NCBI RefSeq assembly: GCF_963966145.1
Contig: NC_091047.1
Coordinates: 8,742,001 to 8,806,000 of the forward strand
Direction of reading: 5' to 3'
Length of the DNA stretch: 64,000 nt
DNA from: Tenebrio molitor
Lineage: Eukaryota > Arthropoda > Insecta > Coleoptera > Tenebrionidae
Shown here one piece after another: positions 24,601-35,576 of this stretch. Each line of letters begins with the position of its first letter. Position 1 is the first letter of the stretch. A model generated the notes under the pieces. It saw only the letters and a program-made list of their open reading frames with translations, ran no database searches and was not told the origin of the DNA. Position numbers and translations under genes: made by a program.

Positions 24601-27600
24601 ATTTGTTTGGCGTCCTTTATTAAATGCACAGGTTTTTTCATTCATTTGCGTTCATAATAGTAGTTTATTTAACAAGTTCGTATGTAAATTGGGCTTTTTT
24701 GGCACTCGTGAGCCTTTAAAACGCTCGTTTCACTCGCGTTTTAAACTGGTCCACTCATGCTAAAAAAAGCCCAATTTACACACGAACGAGTTGAATACAA
24801 CTTTTTTTTGTTCGACGTTAATGTTCTTTTGGCTCCAAAAAGAACCTCTTTATTTCTTCAAAATAAAAAATTGAAAAAACCATCCACTGAAACAATACCA
24901 GAAAAATTATCTTAAATGTAAGACGTGTCAGTGAAATTTTAGCGAAGTGCTCGTGTTGTGTGTCTTGTCGAGACTGATTTCTTTCCAACATCCGTTTATT
25001 GTGTTTGAGTGTTATTTGTGAATTTGTGTCCAAAACTAAACAGTGTAGAGTCTTGAAATGGAGAAAACCATGTCTATGTGTTTGGGAATCGCGACAATGA
25101 CCGGAGCTATGTCGACAGTCGTCAAAAGCAACACTGCCATCCCGTGCAGGCACACTGAGACCTTCACCACTCACGTTGACTACGGCTCGTGCGTCAGCAT
25201 CGATATTTACGAGGGTGAAACGGTGGTAGTCAAAGAAAATAACTTTTTGGGGACTTTCGTCTTGAGGGGAATTCCACCGCTGCGGGCTGGGATCCCCAAA
25301 ATCGAAGTAACCTTCGACCTAGACGCCAACGGGATTCTGCACGTGGCTGCCATGGACCAGGGCGTCGGACATTCTCGAGACATCATCACAAATGACGAAG
25401 AGAATCTCTCCCGGGAGGAACTCATCAGGATGGTTTCGGAAGCGGAACGGTACAGAAAGGAAGACGAAAAGCAGAGGGACCAGGTGGCGGCGAAGAACGA
25501 CTTGGAAAGTTACATTTTCCGATTGAAGAGTGCGGCGAGTTAATGGGCAGACAAATTACCGACCACATATCAAGAAATTGTGACTCGAGAATACGACGGT
25601 TGTTTGCAGTGGTTGGACTCCAACCCTTCGGCACAAAAAGAAGAGTACGAAGCGAAACAAGCAGAGTTGACCGCGAAATGTAGACCCACCATGATGAAGT
25701 GCTACCAACTGAAAGGGACAACGTAGTTCTAGTGATATGTTTTGTTCGTTTGACGAAGTGGTATGGTCTGCACTGAAAATAAGACTGAATTAATTTTGGT
25801 CACACAAAGTTCTGCCGTCTCAGTTTAAACTTTCCATGACTTCTAAATATGTTCCACTTCTTGTAGAGTGAAAGTAGTACATATTGTGAGACGTTCGCAT
25901 TTATTCTGTTTTAATGAATGTTACAATTAATGTTAATCTGACGCATTTTTGAATAAACGTTTAAAAAAATATGTATTTATCTTTATTACCCCAATAAGTG
26001 ATCTATAACTCAAGTAAGTAATTAAATAATCGGCGTCAATAATCTTTATAATATTTCGTCAGCCGACACATCAGCTTCCACGTGTTGCAACAGATCAAGT
26101 GGGATTTTTTTTTCAGAACGAAAGGTCGTCAAAGAGTGGTTCAGCTGATCGTGAGTCTGTTAAATCGGCGAGCGAGATTAATTCAGAGATTATAAAACAA
26201 GGTGACGTAGTTAGAAATTTGAAGTCTCAAAAGGCACCCAAAGGCGAGGTCGATGCTGCGGTAAAAGTTTTGTTAGGTCTGAAAGCTGATTATAAAACTT
26301 TGACGAAAACTGAGTGGAAGCCTGGTTGTGTACCCCCTTCAGAAACTGCAAGTGAATCTACGGATTTGTCAAGATTCGATGACCTCAATGCGAAACTATC
26401 AGGTCAAGCTGATAAGGTGTGTTTTTTTTTTTAATGAAAACGGGTGGATAATCTTTAAATTTAGGTGCGAAAATTGAAATCGGAAAAAGCCGACAAGAGC
26501 GCAGTTGATGCAGAAGTTAAAATATTGTTGGCACTGAAACAGGAGTATAAACAAAAGTTTGGGAAAGACTGGGTGGCAGGAGCTGCACCACCAGCAGCTT
26601 CGGTTAAAATTGAATCAGATAGTGATCTAAGTGCAAAAATTGCAACTCAGGGTGACAAGGTGGATTTAAAAAAATGTGCATTGTTGATAGCGAAATGATG
26701 AAATAATTTGCAGGTACGAAAGTTGAAATCTGAAAAAGCTAGTAAAAGTGTCGTGGATGCGGAAGTTAAAATATTGTTGGCATTGAAACAAGAGTACAAA
26801 CTGAAGTTTGGACAAGACTGGGTGCCGGGAGGTGCTCCAGCTTCAGCAGTTTCTGTTAAAACTGAGTCGGATGATGATGGCGATTTAAACGCCAAAATTA
26901 CTGGTCAAGGGGACAAGGTATATTGAAGAAAATAATTGTGTTGCGTGATTGTGAAAAAAATTAAAATGTCATGATTGTTAGGTGAGAAAGTTGAAGTCTG
27001 AAAAAGCGGCCAAAAGTGTCGTGGATCCGGAAGTTAAGATTTTGTTGGCACTGAAACAGGAGTACAAGCAAAAATTTGGTAAAGACTGGGTAGCTGGAAG
27101 TGCTCCGCCCAAAACAGTTCAAAATACGTCAAGTAACAAGACTGAATCGGAATTATTGGAATTAATTGGCAAACAGGGCGATATTGTCAAGAAGCTGAAA
27201 GGCGAAAAAGCTAGCAAAAGTGACATCGATCGCGAAGTAAAGACTTTATTACAGTTAAAAGACGACTTCAAGAAGGCGACTGGAAAAGAGTGGAAACCAA
27301 ATATGAAACCTGAGACTCACGATGTTTCAGCGACTCCAGCAGCGGGTGATAATGCAGGTGTTTCAGTATCGAAAAACGCTTTGGTGGAAAGAGTAACTGA
27401 ACAGGGAAATATCGTGCGAGAGTTGAAAGCTAAAAAAGCTAGTAAAGTAATGATAAACGAATTGTTAAAAAAAAATGTATATCGTGTGATTTTAGGATGA
27501 GATTGATAAAGCTCTGAAAATTTTGTTGAGCTTGAAAGCTGAGTACAAGGCGCTTACTGGTACCGATTTTCCAGTGGCTGGAAGAACGCCAGCTAAGCCG

Positions 27601-29504
27601 AAGGAAGCACCACAGAAGGCCGCAAATCAGAAGGTGGCCCCAAAAGAGAAGAAACCAGTTGTTGTAATATGACCGTCATTGGTGAATTCGGTTGTTTATT
27701 TGTACCTAATTTTAGGCTGAGGATGGTGGTTTGAAGAAACAGACACGTTTGGGTTTGGAAGCAAAGAAGGAAGAGAACTTGTCCGATTGGTACTCGCAGG
27801 TGATCACCAAGGGTGAAATGATCGAGTATTATGACGTTTCCGGGTGCTACATCTACAGACCGTGGTCATTCGCGATCTGGAAAGTCATCAAAGAGTGGTT
27901 TTCGGCCGAAATCGACAAATTAGGCGTCGAAGACTGCTACTTTCCCATTTTTGTGTCTCGTAGCGTCCTAGAAAAAGAAAAGACACATATCGCAGACTTC
28001 GCTCCGGAAGTCGCGTGGGTGACAAAGTCTGGAGACTCGGACATGGCTGAACCCATTGCCGTGAGGCCAACGTCTGAAACTGTCATGTACCCGGCTTACG
28101 CGAAATGGATACAGTCGTACAGAGATTTACCACTAAAATTGAACCAGTGGAATAACGTTGTGGTACGTAATGCGACTTGTTTTTGTTCGTTGTTAACGTT
28201 TTGTTTTCGAAGAGGTGGGAGTTCAAACACCCTCAACCGTTCTTGCGAACGAGAGAGTTCTTGTGGCAGGAAGGACATACTGCGTATGCGACGAAAGAAG
28301 AAGCAGATCAAGAAGTGAAAACTATTCTAGGTAAGTATGTGAATTTACTGGTTCATAATAAATGACTTTTTTTTTAGATTTGTACGCGCGAATTTACACC
28401 GACATCTTGGCGATACCCGTCGTAAAAGGCCGGAAAACAGAAAAAGAAAAATTTGCCGGTGGTGATTATACATTGACTGTCGAGGCATTTGTGTCTGCGA
28501 GTGGTAGAGCCATTCAGGGTGGCACATCTCATCACTTGGGCCAGAACTTTTCGAAAATGTTCGAGATAATTTACGAAGATCCAGAAACACAAGAGAAGAA
28601 ATACGTTTATCAGAATTCGTGGGGCATCACGACTAGAACAATAGGTAAAACAATATAAAATGATTGATAGAGTTGGTGATTTTTTTTTTCAGGTGTTATG
28701 ATCATGATTCATGCTGATAATAAGGGACTGGTGCTGCCCCCTAGAGCTGCCTGCGTCCAAGTGGTCATAGTACCGTGTGGTATTACTGTTGGCCTCTCAG
28801 AAGAGGCAAGAAACAATCTTCAGGCTTCCTGCGATGCTTTAGAGAATGCACTGAAAGGTGCAGGAATCAAAGTTAAAGGAGACTATCGCAACAATTATTC
28901 TCCAGGGTGGAAATTTAATCATTGGGAGTTGAAGGTATGATTTGAGAGTTGTCTCTGTGCGGACGTTTTTAGTAATGTGTGTTAGGGAGTACCCGTTCGC
29001 GTGGAGCTTGGCCCCAAAGACATAGAAAAACAGCAAATTGTCGCCGTGAGGAGAGACACGGGAGAAAAAGTGACGCTACCACGCGACGCAGCTGCCCAAA
29101 AACTGTCAAATTTGTTGGACGAAATTCAGAATAATTTGTTACAAATAGCCACCAATGACTTGAAGAGCCACACGGTCTTGTTGAAGGATTGGTCCCAGTT
29201 TGCGACAAATCTGGATAAGAAAAATATGATTTTGGTTCCGTTCTGCGGAGACAGTTCTTGTGAAGATAAAATTAAAGCAGAGAGCGCTCGGTAAGCGATT
29301 AATTTTTAGGCAAACACAATTTTTAACCATTTGTTGTGAAGGGATGACGGTGAAGCCGCTGAACCGGGAGCACCCTCTATGGGTGCTAAATCTTTGTGCA
29401 TACCATTAGACCAACCTGCACCTATTGGAAGTGGAGACAAGTGTATTCATCCAGATTGCAAAAGGAAACCGCTGTTTTATACATTATTTGGTCGAAGCTA
29501 TTAG
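21684..29504 (+). CDS. EPRS1: Bifunctional glutamyl-prolyl-tRNA synthetase
   Basis: This enzyme charges tRNA-Glu and tRNA-Pro and scaffolds the multi-synthetase complex. Twenty exons join in phase to 1704 residues (the recalled Drosophila length is about 1714): 21684-21720, 21777-22127, 22181-22487, 22538-22857, 22909-23080, 23136-23369, 23420-23812, 23927-24131, 24188-24409, 26117-26416, 26465-26659, 26714-26917, 26982-27446, 27496-27663, 27716-28162, 28213-28330, 28378-28644, 28693-28934, 28986-29290 and 29342-29504. Domains in order are: GST-like (1-165); class I GluRS with GYLHIGHAKAA (HIGH 235-238) and VLSKRKL (about 456); six WHEP modules (about 748-1191); and class II ProRS with FLRTREFLWQEGHTA (motif 2), GGTSHHLGQNFSKMFE, and a C-terminal zinc-type domain ending TLFGRSY. 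The 37-base first exon is set by phase and by the GGVLAAEYV junction. Intron 9 (1.7 kb) holds repeats and an HSP70 fragment. Confidence 0.97.
24478..24597. repeat. Hairpin element, 120 bp
   Basis: The left arm TATGTAACAAGTGAGTAAAT recurs in reverse as TACTTTACTAACGAGTTGCATA-type sequence at the right end. The loop carries CGAGCGAAGCGAG. It is imperfect but clear, with no coding capacity. Confidence 0.7.
24667..24800. repeat. Hairpin element related to 40750-40893
   Basis: The arms GTAAATTGGGCTTTTTTGGC and its complement at 24750-24785 flank a loop with AAAACGCTCGTTTCACTCGCG. The sequence is closely similar to the element at 40750-40893, so this is one repeat family. Confidence 0.75.
25058..25726 (+). 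pseudogene. HSP70 C-terminal fragment (substrate-binding domain) with an internal stop
   Basis: The frame from ATG 25058 to the TAA at 25541-25543 gives 161 residues that align with the substrate-binding domain of cytosolic HSP70: LGI, TFTTH, NNFLGTFVLRGIPP, VTFDLDANGILHVAAMD, ITNDEENLSREELIRMVSEAERY. After that single stop the same frame continues with HSP70 C-terminal sequence (WLDSNPSAQKEEYEAKQAEL) to a TAG near 25724. The whole ATPase domain and the EEVD tail are missing, there are no introns, and AATAAA follows at 25952. It lies in the sense direction inside EPRS intron 9. A truncated retrocopy or a recombined gene piece fits best. The 161-residue product could still be made, because an in-frame TAG precedes the ATG and the frame is well kept. 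Confidence 0.8.
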
Positions 29505-29561
29505 GATTTTTTCATTACCGTTTTGGAAGTGTTCAATTTAACGTGAAGCCGTTTTCATAAG

Positions 29562-29577
29562 AATAAACATCAATAAA
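29562..29577 (+). terminator. EPRS poly(A) signals
   Basis: Two AATAAA hexamers, at 29562 and 29572, follow the EPRS stop by about 60 bases. Confidence 0.7.
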
Positions 29578-29586
29578 TAGAACAAT

Positions 29587-29592
29587 TTTATT
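29587..29592 (-). terminator. SIRT2 poly(A) signal
   Basis: On the minus strand an AATAAA lies 63 bases after the SIRT2 stop. It is ten bases from the EPRS signal of the opposite strand. Confidence 0.6.
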
Positions 29593-29654
29593 TCAAGTAA
29601 AATTATAGTATTGTATCAGATAACCAACAAAATCTATATGTTCTATTATTTAAG

Positions 29655-31006
29655 CTACATAGAGCTCTTTACACTTTTAGGTTTGCTAGATTTTTCAATA
29701 TTTTCAATTTCTGTTTCACGCAACTTTTTCAGTTCATCCTGATAAAAAATGTTATTTAGATGTTACTGAAAGTTGCAGTATACTTACACCCCAGCTTAAT
29801 TTTTCAGCTAAAAGTAGACATCCATCATCACAGTCTCCAAGCCATGCAACATCTCTTGTATTATCTTTTCCATCAAAATCTAAACCTCCCCCAAACCCTA
29901 ACATTGCCATAATACCCGATTTTTGTCCAGCTTTTTCTCGATTAATCAAAAGTCTTGGACATGTTTTTGGCACTCTATAACAGTGTTAAAAGAAAAAAAT
30001 TGGTTCTTTTAGTTTTGATTATATGCACCTATCAGTTAGAGAAGCAAAAGGTTGAACTGCCAAGGATGACCCTAAAATAATTAATAAATCGCACTTTGTA
30101 AAATCTTTTTCTATCAATGTATAAAATTTGTGTGGTAAAGCTTCCCCAAAGAAAATAATATCAGGTTTAACCACGCCTTTGCAACCCCTCTTTTCACATT
30201 CTGGAACCTCATCTTTGAAGATTCTTTCTGAAACCATTGGTTCAGATAAATGTCTATTAAGGCATTCAACAACCTTTCATCCATTCCAGTTTATATTCTT
30301 TTCTACACTTCAAGCAATGCCCAGTGTAAAATGTACCATGAGCCTCTACAATTTTGTCTTCTGGAATGCCAGCAACCCTTTCCAGAGTGTCAATGTTTTG
30401 TGTGTAATGTCTCAAAAGAATATTCTTTTCAATTAAAAGTTTTATAAAGTAGTGACAAATTGTTGGTTTGAAGCAACCAGGATACAATTCTTTAGCCAGT
30501 TCAAAAAATGGTTTAGGATTTTCATGGAAAAAATTTAGCTCAAAAATTGCTTGAGGATGTGGTAAATTATACTTCTGCAAGTTGTGATAGAGTCCACTTC
30601 CAGGTGAACGGAAATCTGGTATGCCAGCAGCTAAGACATGTTAATGTTTACTAACTATAACTTTAGCACTATGTGTTCTTACATGTGGAGATTCCTGCTC
30701 CCGCCATAGTTATTATGTTTTTACAATTTTTCTTTTTAATATAATCCACAATTCCATCCATAGACACATCATCAAGAATTTTTATTTTTTCTTCCTCATC
30801 TTTGTCATGTATTCCTAACTTGTCAGACAAATATTTTCGTAAGGACTCAACACTCATGGCGCCTGATGCGCCCCCAGCCTCTTCCAGTTCAGGTTCTTCA
30901 CTTTCTGGCTTTTTAGCTTCAGGTTTATCTTTAATGTTTAAAAACAAAATTAAACCAAAATATGACATGTCAACAATACGGTACCGGTCGTATTTTCTCC
31001 AGACAT
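29655..31006 (-). CDS. Sirt2: NAD-dependent protein deacetylase sirtuin-2
   Basis: SIRT2 removes acetyl groups from lysines (tubulin, histone H4) using NAD+, mainly in the cytoplasm. The exons 31006-30985, 30928-30683, 30630-30274, 30227-30029, 29974-29788 and 29738-29655 join in phase to 364 residues; human isoform 1 is 389. Visible motifs are GAGIST and GIPDFRSP for NAD binding, YTQNIDTLERVAG, the catalytic histidine in EAHGTFYTGHC, two zinc cysteine pairs (CLKC, CEKRGC), VKPDIIFFGEALP, the ILGSSLAVQPF strand, and LLINREKAG followed by RDVAWLGDCDDGC. The N-terminus is short and acidic (PESEEPELEEAGG) and the tail is Lys/Ser-rich. The 22-base first exon (MSGENTT) rests on a good donor and phase. 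The gene converges on EPRS. Confidence 0.95.
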
Positions 31007-31458
31007 TTTGATCTCCTTTTTCCACAATCTTCGTATTTTTCTGATTAATGATTTACAGTTATTGAACATAAAACGGTACTTTAATATTTTTGATGCATTA
31101 CTTGACTTTGACACATAGTTGACAGTTGACAAGATAGCCAACCACAGGGAACACCTTAGCGAACTGTGTTTTTGTTTGAAATGTCACTCGCTTTGAGTAG
31201 TTCATCGTTTTGATGTTGGCGCTGAGTCCGTTAGAGTTAAAATCCGCAAAATCGTTCAAGCGCATTTTAGAATGAAAAAAAAATCACATCAAAACTATCA
31301 TTTGTGACAATAATACTAACCTTTTACTATTAACTTTTACGACTACTAAAAATGTTTAAATGTACAAAGCCATTTTTTATTTAATTAACTACACAGATTA
31401 GAGAATAAAGCACATAATGAACGTAAATTTCTTAAGAAGAAGCCATCATTTAATCTTA

Positions 31459-32483
31459 TTACATCAACAAAAATGTGTTATGATTGTTTTTCTTTTGCTG
31501 CGTAGAAACTCCACAAAGCAAGGAAAAACTAAAAAATAGCAAAACTAGAGAATTAGTAGGGACCAATACGTAACTAGCTACTTCAAATAAGGCAAAAATT
31601 ATTCCCAAAGTGCCAGCAGCTTTTAGTGGACCTCGCAGGACTCCACCTGCAGCTCTTTTACACTCATCGGTTCTAGCTTCATTCTTTGTACAATTTGCCT
31701 CTTTGTTTTCGCAACAACTGTCTGGTAATTGTTCTGTAAGTTGGGTAACGTTACGATATCCGCAACAGTTCCACTATAACGAAACGACATAGAATTTATT
31801 ATCGATCAGTAAAATAAGCACCTCCTTCTGTATTCGGTCAACTTCATCTTGAACGGTTTTATTGGTAACGGTTTCGTTGTAATAAATTACAAATTTTTCA
31901 CGTAAAGAGCCATTAATGAAATATTTCAGTTTTATCATCTCCAAGAAACACAAGACGCTCATTATAATTTGAAGAAAATGACACAGCAGCAACATAATTC
32001 CATACTAAAAATGCATTTTTTACTTTTAAGGATATCATTGTAGGTATTGTTAAATTAAATCCAACATCGCCACGGAATCTGACGTATAAATGTAGTCTTC
32101 GTTTTTGACAATTGTTGCAAAAGCAAAATTTAAAAAAACATACAATTTTATTAAATTTCCAAAGCAATGTTTTAGTGATGTTACATTAAAAATTTAAATA
32201 CTTACAACAATGAAAAGCCATTTTTTGGTCACCAGAATAGAGACCGCGATTCCTATCCAAGAAATAACCATAAGAATGCAACCTGTAGCGATTATTAAGT
32301 TTTCTACTTGAAGCTCATCCTCTTCTAAATCACTAATAATTTTAGTATCATAACAGTGCAACCCTCCAATTGTCATTAAAACAACAGCAACCATCTGTAC
32401 GTAATTATTTATATTACCACTTCTTTAGGAGATCAATTACTTACTGCAAGCACTACATTAACTATTATCAAAATAAAATTCAT
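31459..32483 (-). CDS. Tetraspanin
   Basis: The exons 32483-32445, 32394-32206, 32004-31822 and 31773-31459 are all phase 0 and join to 241 residues, typical for a tetraspanin. Four hydrophobic segments are visible: residues about 1-26, 47-70, 73-100 and near 200-220. The large extracellular loop holds the family signature CCG (WNCCGYRN), a further CC pair (DSCCENKE) and two more cysteines. Possible N-glycosylation sites include YNETVTNKT. The cytoplasmic N-terminus is almost absent, so an extra 5' exon remains possible. The last exon reads through its fourth membrane segment to the stop without needing another intron. Ligand and partner proteins cannot be told from the sequence; tetraspanins organise membrane microdomains. 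Confidence 0.85.
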
Positions 32484-32889
32484 TTGATAAGACTATAGAT
32501 TATTACAATGAATGGACTTTTGACAAATTGACATTTTTGGTAAATATAAATCAAGACAAATTTAGGTATCCTAGTGATTATTACTATGTAGCTACACAGT
32601 CGGTTCTGTAATTACCTACAACTTTATAATTTAATTTGACACAAAATAGGTTTAGAAATTTCAGGAACAAATCAGAAACTCGGCAATAGTAACAGAAATG
32701 TAGGTTCTAGATTAGAACTATTCCTATAAAGTACAAGTTCACATTCTATAATTTTCAACAAGCTACAACAGATGTAGTAGAGAACAATGTAGATCGAACT
32801 GGTATTTTTTTTTATTTAAAGAAATTATGTATCTACCTATTTAGTATCGTGCGTTCATTTAAATTTATCCTCAAAGTAGGCGATTGTGA

Positions 32890-33120
32890 ACGTACTATAC
32901 GGAATAGGATACGTAATGCCTTACAAATTGTGTTGGTGTGTTTTGCGAAACTGGCTCCGTGACTCATAAAAAAGGTGCTGGTAGGCCAGTCGTTCGTACC
33001 GAAGAAATCGTCAGACTAAATAAGTTGAGACCGTGGAGGGTTGGGACGGACGTTTTCAAATCCGTGACCACCTTTGACCAAGATAATTTTTTATATCCCG
33101 ATATTTTATTGCTCATTTAA
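32890..33120 (+). pseudogene. Remnant of a transposon-type helix-turn-helix domain (DUF4817-like)
   Basis: The frame reads FCETGSVTHKKGAGRPVVRT, like the linker ETGSV-x-K-x-x-GRP of the DUF4817 helix-turn-helix domain often seen in insect transposon-derived proteins. The N-terminal helices and any catalytic domain are missing, and the frame degenerates soon after. I judge it a fragment. Confidence 0.4.
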
Positions 33121-33178
33121 TACTCGTATTATCACCTTCAACTTCAAAACCAATTTTTGGAATTATATTTTTTTTAGA

Positions 33179-33453
33179 TAACATCAATTATTAAACACAA
33201 TTTCCTGTAAAACGTATATTGTCAACATTTCATGACATGTTTTCCCTGAAACTAGTTTATGGAGCTGTGCGCCTGACACCCGCATATCAAAAATCGTGTT
33301 TTATTATTTTTTTAATAAAATTCGGACGATAGCGGTGAAATAACATAAAACAGATACGAAACTGTACTACCAGTTGAACATATATATTTGTTGGTCTGAA
33401 TTTAGAACTGAAGCACCATTTAGACTTTAGAGCGTCTTTCATATAAATAAATA
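33179..33453. repeat. Dispersed repeat, copy 1 (partner at 41820-42087)
   Basis: About 270 bases match 41820-42087 nearly base for base in the same direction (for example AAACACAATTTCCTGTAAAA and GCGGTGAAATAACATAAAAC). The match breaks at a TA followed by CAGCGAGGGGCAAAAGTAAT in this copy. Confidence 0.85.
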
Positions 33454-34053
33454 CAGCGAGGGGCAAAAGTAATGCAACAATTCGATAAATCATAAACTGT
33501 TGAGTTTTGAAAAAATAACAAAAACAGGCCGATTTTTAATTTCAATTTCACGTTTATTGACGTAACATCTTTTTATACAGGTGTTCCTTGTCAAAGTAAT
33601 GACGTCATCATCTATTTTTTTTAAATAGCAACCTATATTATATTGTTAACTGTCACCATGACAGTATAAAAATTTTAAGCCCTTACATTTAAAAAAACTT
33701 GAGAAAAAAAATGTTGAAAATTAAAAAAATATGTTTATTATATTAATGATTAATTCCCACATACATCAAACGTGCGTGTTCAGACAATCAGAGCGCTTGC
33801 TTTCATCCAATCAAAAATATTTATCGCGGATAAATCGTCCTCCTAGTCTGTCTTCTGTCAAAAGCGGATAAAATTTCATGTTACTCCTGTCAGATTCTCA
33901 AATTGTTTTTAATACATAATTGTGTTTTTAATAACTGTAAGTATTATAAATAAATAATTAACGTTAAAGTTTGTATTCTGGAATTAATTTTGCCAAAAAT
34001 AACGCGACCTAATTTTTTAAATCTGATAAATTTCCCAATTTTCACTCAAACAT

Positions 34054-34187
34054 TTTTGCTTTAGACAATTTTACTCGTTGAATTTGGGCATTTTTATTCA
34101 GAGGTTAAACCCTCGAGCTAAAGCTCTTGGGTCTAACCAGAATAAAAATGCCCAAATTCAACTCGTAAAATTGTCAAAGCAAAAAGT
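34054..34187. repeat. Hairpin element with a 58-base near-perfect stem
   Basis: The arm GTTGAATTTGGGCATTTTTA and its flanks recur as the reverse complement before 34187. The short loop contains CCTCGAGCTAAAGCTCTTGG. No protein is possible. Confidence 0.8.
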
Positions 34188-34261
34188 TTTCGTAAAATTG
34201 AAACATTTATCAGATAAAAAAATTAGGTCTTGTTATTTTACCTTCGATTAAGTTATTATTT

Positions 34262-34500
34262 TTCGTTCGACACTGTCAGAATTTGAGAATTTTCTCCTAT
34301 GTGAACGGATTTTGATAAATGTCACAACTTGTCAAAACGAAACGTCAAGCTAATTTTAAAGGTTTTAAGCGATTTGGAGCCTTTAAGGGGCTCGTCGAAC
34401 AAAAAAACGTTGTATTCAACTCGTTCGTGTGTGCGTTTTAAAGGCCCACGAGTGCCAAAAAAGGCCCGATTTATACACAAACTCGTCAAGTAAACTACTA
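34262..34500. repeat. Dispersed repeat, copy 1 (partner at 40610-40893), internally deleted
   Basis: Bases 34262-34431 match 40610-40774 almost exactly in the same direction (TGAGAATTTTCTCCTATGTG, CGAAACGTCAAGCTAATTTT). The hairpin that follows at 40750-40893 is present here only in part; the left arm and loop are mostly gone. Confidence 0.8.
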
Positions 34501-34619
34501 TTATTTGGACTTGAAGAAATTTATTAATCAACAGGAAATAAAATAAGACAAACTGGATTTTTCTAAAGTAATTTTTTGTTCGTGTTTGATTATTGTTGAA
34601 AACCTTCATGTAGGTACTA

Positions 34620-35320
34620 CTGTTACGTTTCGAAAATCTTCCCGCTAACACCACCTTGCGGAAGACGCTCGTGCCTTCCCGAATGGAGTTTTTTTTGGAC
34701 ACGACCGAGGTGGCGAAGAAAAGAGAGTTAGTGGTGGACGGGTAGTTCCCGTGAAGGTGAGAAGGGGTGATAGGGTCTCGCAAATAGGGTCGAGTGTCCT
34801 GGGCGGATCGACGCCTAGCGCTGGGCCGGATTAGGGGGCCCCTCACGGAAAAGGTCCAGGTTTGGACGCCGGGATGGCGGGTTAGCCTCTTCTCCGGATC
34901 ACTAGGACGCCGTCCCCTCTCAACGAGGGAGCGCCTCCACAACCCCTGCACACCGAGGTGAGAATCTTCGTCTCCGGCCTTCCTTCAGGATAAGGAGCAA
35001 CACGGTGATATTGTTTCGTTTTCATTTTTTACCATATTCTTCGTCCCGGCGATAGAGTGACCTCGTCAGGAAACGAACCGTTATCGGGGCGGACAACTTT
35101 TTGTGTCCTCCTTATCTTGCTTCGTCTCAGGTCTTGTTCGGTTTTTGTAGCAGGACGACGAAGGCGAAGGTCGGAGCCGGAAGGAGTTCTCCCGGAGTAG
35201 TCCGGTTGGGTCCTCCGCGGATCGCGGCCACGGTGATTGTGAAAGCCGGCGGGCCGGGTGCAGGATCCAGCTTGGCACGATTAGGCGTTTTGACCAACGA
35301 CTGAGAAAAAAAAATGTAAC
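34620..35320. other. GC-rich block of unknown nature
   Basis: About 700 bases are clearly GC-richer than everything around them, with segments such as GGGCCGGATTAGGGGGCCCC and GCCGGCGGGCCGGGTGCAGG. Minus-strand frames are open over parts of it, but I recognise no protein. It could be the 5' region of a retrotransposon, a CpG-rich promoter, or foreign DNA. Confidence 0.4.
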
Positions 35321-35452
35321 CATGATAATTATGTACGGTATTTTTAGTTGCTGGCCATTTTTATTTTCACTTTCTGAGAGTTTTTTCTTTAACTGAAAGT
35401 CCTTTTTGACACACCCGATATAACTGATATAATGTCTATTAATTTGTCTAAC

Positions 35453-35527
35453 GTTGCGAGGCTGGCGGCACATCCAAAATTTGTGTGGGTTTTCAACGCC
35501 AACTGCGATGGGACAATCATTTATAAT
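35453..35527 (+). repeat. Half copy of the 47464-47717 element
   Basis: It matches the right end of that element (CCAACTGCGATGGGACAATC, with upstream GGCTGGCGGCACATCC). The left end is absent here. Confidence 0.65.
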
Positions 35528-35576
35528 GAATGACCTTGTACTAAACACTGAAATGATATGGTATTTACGGCATGAT

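Larger units (their letters stand above)
24410..26116 (+). other. EPRS intron 9: two hairpin repeats and an HSP70 fragment
   Basis: This is the only long intron of EPRS and lies just before the WHEP array. It contains hairpin elements at 24478-24597 and 24667-24800, then the HSP70-derived segment. All other EPRS introns are about 50-115 bases. Confidence 0.85.

Noticed and set aside
33453..33480. Mariner-like end CAGCGAGGGGCAAAAGTAAT at a TA
   Set aside because: It interrupts the dispersed repeat at a TA, but I could not find the inverted partner, so no element is drawn.
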